Assembly (NCBI GenBank): GCA_045837725.1
Contig: JBEWZL010000076.1
Span: 62,001-126,000 of the forward strand
Length of the DNA: 64,000 nt
Direction: 5' to 3'
From: Vermamoeba vermiformis
Lineage: Eukaryota; Tubulinea; Echinamoebida
In this document: positions 58,551 through 64,000 of the stretch, piece after piece
Layout of the letters: every line of letters starts with the position of its first letter
Position numbering within the stretch: the first letter of the stretch is position 1
Position numbers and translations under genes: made by a program
The notes under the pieces: model-generated
The model's input: only the letters and a program-made list of their open reading frames with translations
Database searches by the model: none
Told to the model about the DNA's origin: nothing

Positions 58551-58579
58551 GAGGGATAGTACGCGACACTAACTTGTGA
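58337..58579 (+). CDS. Hypothetical 80-residue open frame
   Basis: Starts MPSTSYSAPSSSCATIPSQP and includes DKLYLDVTAPETVDDVLAYA, then ends with a basic tail. It has an ATG and a stop but no recognised relatives. The middle looks like a real protein segment, while the start is low complexity. Its 3' part includes a repeat copy. It may be a short gene or the remains of one. Confidence 0.3.
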   Translation: MPSTSYSAPSSSCATIPSQPATDKLYLDVTAPETVDDVLAYAGIYNHDNNIPKVDCRLTRLSSGSIKHGPAGGIVRDTNL

Positions 58580-59334
58580 ATTTAACGTTGTAAAAAATAA
58601 ATCTGAAGCATGTATATTTAAGATTAATAGGAAGTCGATTACCGATCCAACGGAAAAGCTTCGAAGCATAGATCTGATCCCGGGACAAGTGGCGAAAGTT
58701 AGCTGTGTATCTCGTAATTCAATAATCGTGCATAGTTGAAATTATTGCACCCGCGCAAACATGTGACAGAGGAGCTTCAAAAAAATAAACTGTCCAATCT
58801 GGATCTGGTTGGTGCTGTGATAAACGGAACACCTATAAAAATGATGGTAATTTTATGGATTTTTTAGCGTTCTTCGCGTCCAAGTTGAGTAGACAGCAGC
58901 TTTGGATGCACAGAAAGATTTTTAACTTGTCAACATTGTGACGTCGCTGACACGCAACAAAGATATTTGTCCGTAACCTACCAATGAGTGTTAAAATTAC
59001 TATATCGCGGTTATTAACTATTAAATTGAATTTTACACCAGCGAGACGCGAGTTTGAAATTTAATGGAAACACATCTGCTTCATTTTTCGCTCTGCTGGC
59101 CTGCACTGATTAATTGTATCGGTGGACCGCGAGAATCTTGAATAACAATCCGATGTGAGCCCTAAGAATCCCATTGTCTCGCTTTCTTATTGGTCAGTCC
59201 CCATACCAAAAAAATCCGGCCAAATTTTTCTTCGGAGATTTGGGCCGAAAAAATCGGACCAGAAAAGATTTGTTCACAACCGACAAAAATTTTCATAGTA
59301 TCTTTTTCTCAATACCAAACGCAACAGTTTAAAC

Positions 59335-61345
59335 ATGTCGAATACTCCTTGGGGTGTTAAGTAAGTGTTTCGCTCGAAATTATCGCGTTTCGTGGTCTTT
59401 GAGTTGCTACAACTCCAAATTTCCTTCGTACACGCTCCATCTCAATTTGCTAACTCGGTCTTAATAACAGGAAGACCACTTCTACCGGTGCTCACGTCAC
59501 CAACGTTGGTGGTGCTACTTCCAGCTCTACCCACTCTTACTCAGATGAAGAGAAGGTCGCCTTCACCGACTGGATTAACGACAGTCTCGGCAAGGACGCC
59601 GACCTCAGTAAGTTGCGAGACAATTAGCTAATACTCGAGCTATGCAATATTCAATTTTTCGCACTGGATTTGGTCAAATATCTCGCGAAAGATTTTTTTC
59701 GGTCATCTATTTTTGGTTTTTCAATAACTAATAATTAAAATTCAGAGAGCACCCTCCCCATCTCTTCTGAAGGTGATGGTCTCTTCCGTGCTGTGCACGA
59801 CGGTATCCTTATGTGGTAAGTTGAGTTTTGTGGCCGTTACGGAAATTTTTCAAGATGAGGAATAATTCCATACTTATTTATTTTTATTTAGCAAATTGAT
59901 CAACGACGCCGTCCCCGATACTATCGACGAGCGTGTCATCAACAAGGGCAAGCTTAACGTTTACAAAATTGGTGAGAACCAAACCCTTGTTTTGAACTCT
60001 GCTAAATCCATTGGTTGCAACGTCGTCAACATTGGTGGTCAAGATTTGATTGACGGTACTGAACACTTGGTGTTGGGTTTGATCTGGCAAATCGTCAAGG
60101 TAAATTTTTTAAATTTTAAAAATATTTTTCGGATGCACGCCGAAAAATCTTCGATAAAAGTTGTAATGTGTACTAACCCGAGAATATTAGATTGGTTTGC
60201 TCTCCAAGATTAACTTGAAGAACCACCCTGAGTTGTACCGCCTCTTGGAACCCGGAGAGACCATTGAGGATCTCTTGAAGTTGCCCGCTGAGCAGATCTT
60301 GCTCCGTTGGTTCAACTACCAATTGAAGCAAGCTGGCTCCAACAAGAGAGTCAACAACTTCTCTGGTGATATCAAGGACTCTGAAGCCTACACCATCCTT
60401 TTGAAGCAGATCGCTCCTAAGGAAGCCGGAGTTGATACTAAGGCCTTGAGCGAGAGCGACGTCAACAAGCGTGCTCGCATGGTCTTGGACAACGCCGACA
60501 AGATTAACTGCAAGAAGTTCGTCAAGCCCAACGACATTGTCAACGGTCACCCCAAGCTCAACCTTGCCTTCGTTGCCAACTTGTTCAACAACTACCCCGC
60601 CCTCGAGCCCATCGAGACTCCTGTTGAGGTCATCGAAGAGACTCGTGAAGAGAAGACTTTCAGAAACTGGATGAACTCTTTGGGTGTCAACCCCTTCGTC
60701 AACCACTTGTACGAAGATCTCCGCGACGGTTTGGTCTTGCTCCAATTGTTCGACAAGATCCAACCCGGAATTGTCGACTGGAAGAAGGTCAACCAACCCC
60801 CATGGAAGGCTATGGGTGGTAACATGAAGAAGTTGGAGAACTGCAACTACTGCATTGAACTCGGCAAGCAATTGAAGTTCTCTTTGGTCGGCATTCAAGG
60901 CAAGGACATCAACGACGCCAACAAGACTTTGACTTTGGGTCTCGTCTGGCAAATGATGCGCGCTTACGTCTTGCAAGTTTTGACCAACTTGTCCAAGACT
61001 GGCGAGCGTATCACTGATAACGAAATTATTGCTTGGGCCAACAACAAGTACTCTAGCGCTGGCAAGAGCTCTAAGATTTCTGGCTGGAAGGACCAATCCA
61101 TCACCACTTCTTTGCCCATCGTCGATCTCGTCGATGCCATCCGCCCTGGCTCTGTTGACTACTCTTTGATTCACCAATCTAGCGACGAGAAGTCCTTGTT
61201 GGAGAACGCCAAGTACGCCGTTTCTGCTGCCCGTAAGATCGGTGCCGTCGTCTTTGCTTTGCCTGAAGACGTCGTCGAATCCAAGCCCAAGATGATCTTG
61301 ACCATCTTCGCTGCTTTGATGGCTGCTGACCTCGAACAACACTAA
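59335..61345 (+). CDS. Fimbrin/plastin actin-bundling protein without EF hands
   Basis: Cross-links actin filaments. Exons 59335-59360, 59471-59607, 59746-59815, 59892-60099 and 60191-61345, 531 residues. Four calponin-homology domains form two actin-binding units: [14 protein letters not shown] with [20 protein letters not shown] (CH1), [16 protein letters not shown] with [16 protein letters not shown] (CH2), [20 protein letters not shown] with [17 protein letters not shown] (CH3) and [20 protein letters not shown] with [17 protein letters not shown] (CH4). The protein starts only ~30 residues before CH1, so the calcium-binding EF hands of animal and dictyostelid fimbrins are absent, as in some plant forms. 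Bundling should then be calcium-independent. The minus strand also has a long open frame, which is an artefact. Confidence 0.95.
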
Positions 61346-61624
61346 ACACCTTATTTAATTAATGCTATTGATTATTACCAATTCCATCCTCGAATAGAAT
61401 GGTATCAAGAGCAGATGTACATTTTACCTAAACACACCAAAAGTGTAAATTAAATGGGACAAAAATAAAAAAATATTCCCAAATAACAAACCTTAGTAAA
61501 GTTGCTTCTTCTGGATGGACCGCAGTAACGCACGAGCGACACTAGCGTTAATAACAATTTTATTTTAAGAAATACAATAAATATGAGCAAACGATGCGAG
61601 ATCGAGTGCCAATAAGCACTACGC
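61346..61624. other. Convergent 3' region, fimbrin / patatin
   Basis: 279 bp between two stops facing each other. AT-rich with AATAAA-like words near 61464 and on the minus strand near 61570. No gene. Confidence 0.5.
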
Positions 61625-63649
61625 TTAAGTGAACATCATTTGGATGACCTTTTGGCCGTGCACGTTGAACCAGTGCTCACCGAGGGCTTCAAGTCGATCC
61701 AAGTTCTTGTGGGTGCAGTCGTCCATTTCGTCGCTAGCTTCAGTCAATGAAGTGTTGATTCTGTAGTAGTGATCGCCGAAGAGAAGAGCAGCTTGGTACT
61801 CAGCGGTAGTTTGGTCCATCAGAATGTCAATAAGACCGTTGGCAACCCATTGGATCAAACCAAACTTGGAGGCGTCTTTGCCGTTCACGTGACGGTGCAA
61901 CGAGCCAGTGCCGAGTGAAATAACACCCAAGTCCTTCTCACCCCAGATACGCTTAGCTTCAGCATAGGCCAACTAACGCAACGAAAGTTAGATCGCGGAG
62001 AGTTTCAAATTATGAAAGGTAACTTACAATAGTAGGGTTGTTGCAAACAACACCACCGTCCAAGAACCAATCTTCGCCGATTTGAACAGCAGGGAAGTAG
62101 CCGGGAGCAGCGCTAGTAGCATCACCGACCTCAGCAGCAAGTACTTCAGGATCCTAAAAATAATGGCTCAGTTAGCTCGATCTGATCTGGGTCCCGAAAG
62201 CTGAGCTATTGCATTAAAGACTTACATTGTGGTTGCTGAACACGCGGATCTTCTTGCGCTCAACTTCGTAAGAGGTAATGATGACGTACTTGTCGCCAGC
62301 ATCCTTCAACTTCTTGGTGCCAAAAACTTCAGCCAAGACTTCCTTCTTGCCTATATAGCGAATAAATCAGACAAATATATATCGATAGATTATGGATAAG
62401 TTGAATTTCAGTAGTGACATGAAACTGAACCAAGGTCCACGCCACTTCGTGGGAACAAATCCGCATCTAAAAACGAGTGCTTACCACGACCGCTATATTT
62501 AGGAGAAGTTTGGAGCAAACCGACGGCGTTATCGTGCGCAGATTTGTTCATAATTCTGTTGGCACGTTCGTAGCCATACAAATTAGCAACATCAGCAGCG
62601 CTCAACTTGCAAACAGCCAAGCCCAAAGAGATCAAACCACCTATTAGGATAGGCACATATGTTATTATTCGATAGTTGGTAGCAAGGAAATTTAAAAGTT
62701 GAGTAATACAAATGGATTTGACTTACCAGTAGAAGTACCGACGAACATATCGAACAATTCGCAAACTGGAGTTCCAATTTTCTTCTCGAACAGCTTCAAG
62801 AAGGTAGCGGTAATAACACCTATTGTAAAGTCATTAGTATAAAGCGGCTTTATAATTAAGGCCTCTCTCGCGGATGTACCTCTGATACCGCCACCGTCGC
62901 AGCTCAAAATCCACTTCTTGCTGTTTCTCTTCAAGCCCAATTCGCTTGCTGAGCGAGGAGTAACGGGCTATTGAAAAGAATAATAAGGATCAGCGGTAAG
63001 AGCATTGGATGCCGATCGGCAGACTCGAATTCCGGATTTGCTCGACTTACTGGGCAAAGAGTCAATGCCAAGTGCACTTCACCTTCTCCCTTCTCAACGG
63101 GGAACCATTTGTCTTCCTTCACGTTTTCAACCAACTTAGAGACATCAATGTTTAATTGACCCAAAAAGTCATCTGCGCCGACACTGTCTTTATCCTGCAA
63201 GAATTATGATTAATATGACTGCACTAATGCCATGACGGCTATTAGCCCAAATATTGGTTGTCGACCAGAACAGATTAGCAGTTGAAAAAAACTGTGGCGA
63301 CAGTTGAAAATAGCTCCAAATTTGAATTTATATTGTATAATAATTTTAAATATTATCTGTACTTACCCACAAGGTGAGGTTAAGAGGTGTTTTAGTGTCA
63401 GAGACGTGGAAAAGGAAATCCTCGTTCCACTTGGGATTGAGGGACTTGTCGACAACTTTAGTCTTCTTCTTTAAGCCTTGGTATTTAACCTTAACATAGG
63501 GATCTTAAATTAAATAATATTAGAGCGTTTGCAAACGGAATTCCTGCACGAGTTTAAATCTCACCAGAGTAGCCGTTGACATCTGCTGCCTTAAGCTTGC
63601 GAGCCTCAATGATTTGAAGGTGAAGTACGCTCAAAACTGATGCGGCCAT
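61625..63649 (-). CDS. C2 domain-patatin phospholipase
   Basis: Nine exons: 63649-63565, 63503-63367, 63194-63051, 62967-62880, 62819-62727, 62640-62485, 62350-62226, 62153-62028 and 61972-61625, 433 residues. Residues 1-125 are a C2 domain (LHLQIIEARKLKAADVNGYS, DPYVKVKYQGL, NPKWNEDFLF), with the calcium-binding aspartates kept. The patatin-like domain has the oxyanion motif CDGGGIRG, the nucleophile in FVGTSTG and the catalytic Asp in FLDGGVVCNNP. Together they suggest calcium-dependent recruitment to membranes and acyl hydrolysis of phospholipids. The fusion replaces the C2-cPLA2 arrangement with a patatin fold. All catalytic residues are present. Confidence 0.92.
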
Positions 63650-63795
63650 AGTATTGTGGTAGTTCGGTTTTGTAAATTACGATAGTGCGAGTTTAAAATC
63701 GCTGGTTTTTGCCTTTTACGGCTTTTTGAATATCTGTCAACAATCAACATCCACAATATTATCTCCTTCGCTATCTCATATCATCGCCTTCAGAT

Positions 63796-64000
63796 TCAAT
63801 AGCAAGAGAACGCTGTTGTCGCTCGCATCTGACTTTGGACGGCCATTAGTATTTTGTTGTATTCCAATAGTTGTCTAATGTCGGACTTTCGAACAACAAA
63901 TATCCTCTTACGGTCAACATCGAATTCTATAAAGACTTGCCGGTAATTCGTATTTTTTGCGCCTCGTTTTCTGTATTTCACAAGAAATCACTTCGTTCAC
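63796..64000 (-). CDS. Possible C-terminal end of a gene running off the right edge
   Basis: A minus-strand frame enters from the right edge and reads NYRQVFIEFDVDRKRIFVVR, then KSDIRQLLEYNKILMAVQSQ, ending at 63796. It looks like a protein C-terminus but too little is present to name it, and its splice context cannot be seen. The gap 63650-63795 would hold the patatin promoter. Confidence 0.35.

Larger units (their letters stand above)
57800..59334. other. Long intergenic region between ArgRS and fimbrin
   Basis: 1.5 kb between divergent genes. It holds a small open frame (58337-58579), a diverged repeat pair (58162-58215 and 58497-58550) and, at 59150-59330, the presumed fimbrin promoter. 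From about 58620 to 59150 I see nothing I can name. Confidence 0.5.

Noticed and set aside
60173-61342. 389-residue minus-strand frame opposite fimbrin
   Set aside because: Antisense shadow of a codon-biased gene; composition is Val/Leu/Gln-rich with no domain.

Overview
The window is nuclear DNA from a free-living amoeboid protist, most likely an amoebozoan. This is an inference. What supports it: a dense layout with intergenic gaps of about 60-700 bp, nearly every gene split by short AT-rich GT-AG introns of about 45-150 nt, and a gene set including major vault protein, EF-hand-less fimbrin, H-type (discoidin-like) lectin domains, a PHD/PhyA-type prolyl hydroxylase, Josephin, a single-bromodomain BET protein and Ras/Rab GTPases. 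No rRNA, tRNA or CRISPR was seen. Exon borders were read by eye from splice consensus, frame and family conservation; each complete model gives a length divisible by three.

Layout, 1-20 kb: major vault protein N-terminus (-, cut by the window edge); NmrA-like reductase (-); tRNA adenosine deaminase (+) with an eIF4E-like tail after its stop; UDP-glucose 6-dehydrogenase (+); an unrecognised 1005-residue helical protein (-); a TOM1/THH1-like 7-TM protein (+); an F-box/beta-propeller-like protein (-); a bromodomain-NET protein (-) divergent from intronless histone H1 (+), which carries a histone-type 3' stem-loop; and splicing factor SF3B4 (-).

20-40 kb: a RING-CH membrane E3 (-); a cluster of four paralogs of an unrecognised ~330-residue family (21.9-28.3 kb), all with the same intron position and phase, three sharing an E-box/CArG promoter module; a Josephin deubiquitinase (-); a secreted DNase I-like enzyme with a GPI-type tail (-); cyclin H (+); a Ras GTPase (-); an LRR protein (-); a PH-PH-FHA protein (-); and a Rab-like GTPase with a myristoylation-type N-terminus and no prenylation cysteine (-).

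40-64 kb: a triple H-type lectin-RING protein (+) followed by a second RING-like gene (+); a hairpin-rich intergenic stretch; two small proteins (+); an atypical kinase (-) only 57 bp from a DUF4209/ERMARD-like gene (+); a prolyl hydroxylase fused to an F-box-like segment (+); a GC-richer fossil retroelement gag-like unit (+); an NAD-dependent epimerase (-); arginyl-tRNA synthetase (-); a gap with a small open frame and a diverged repeat; fimbrin (+); and a C2-patatin phospholipase (-).

Most genes are unrelated housekeeping functions. Points of coherence: several ubiquitin-pathway genes (two F-box-like, three RING-type, one Josephin), a chromatin pair (BET/H1) sharing one promoter region, and the paralog cluster, which is the best candidate here for an undescribed system.
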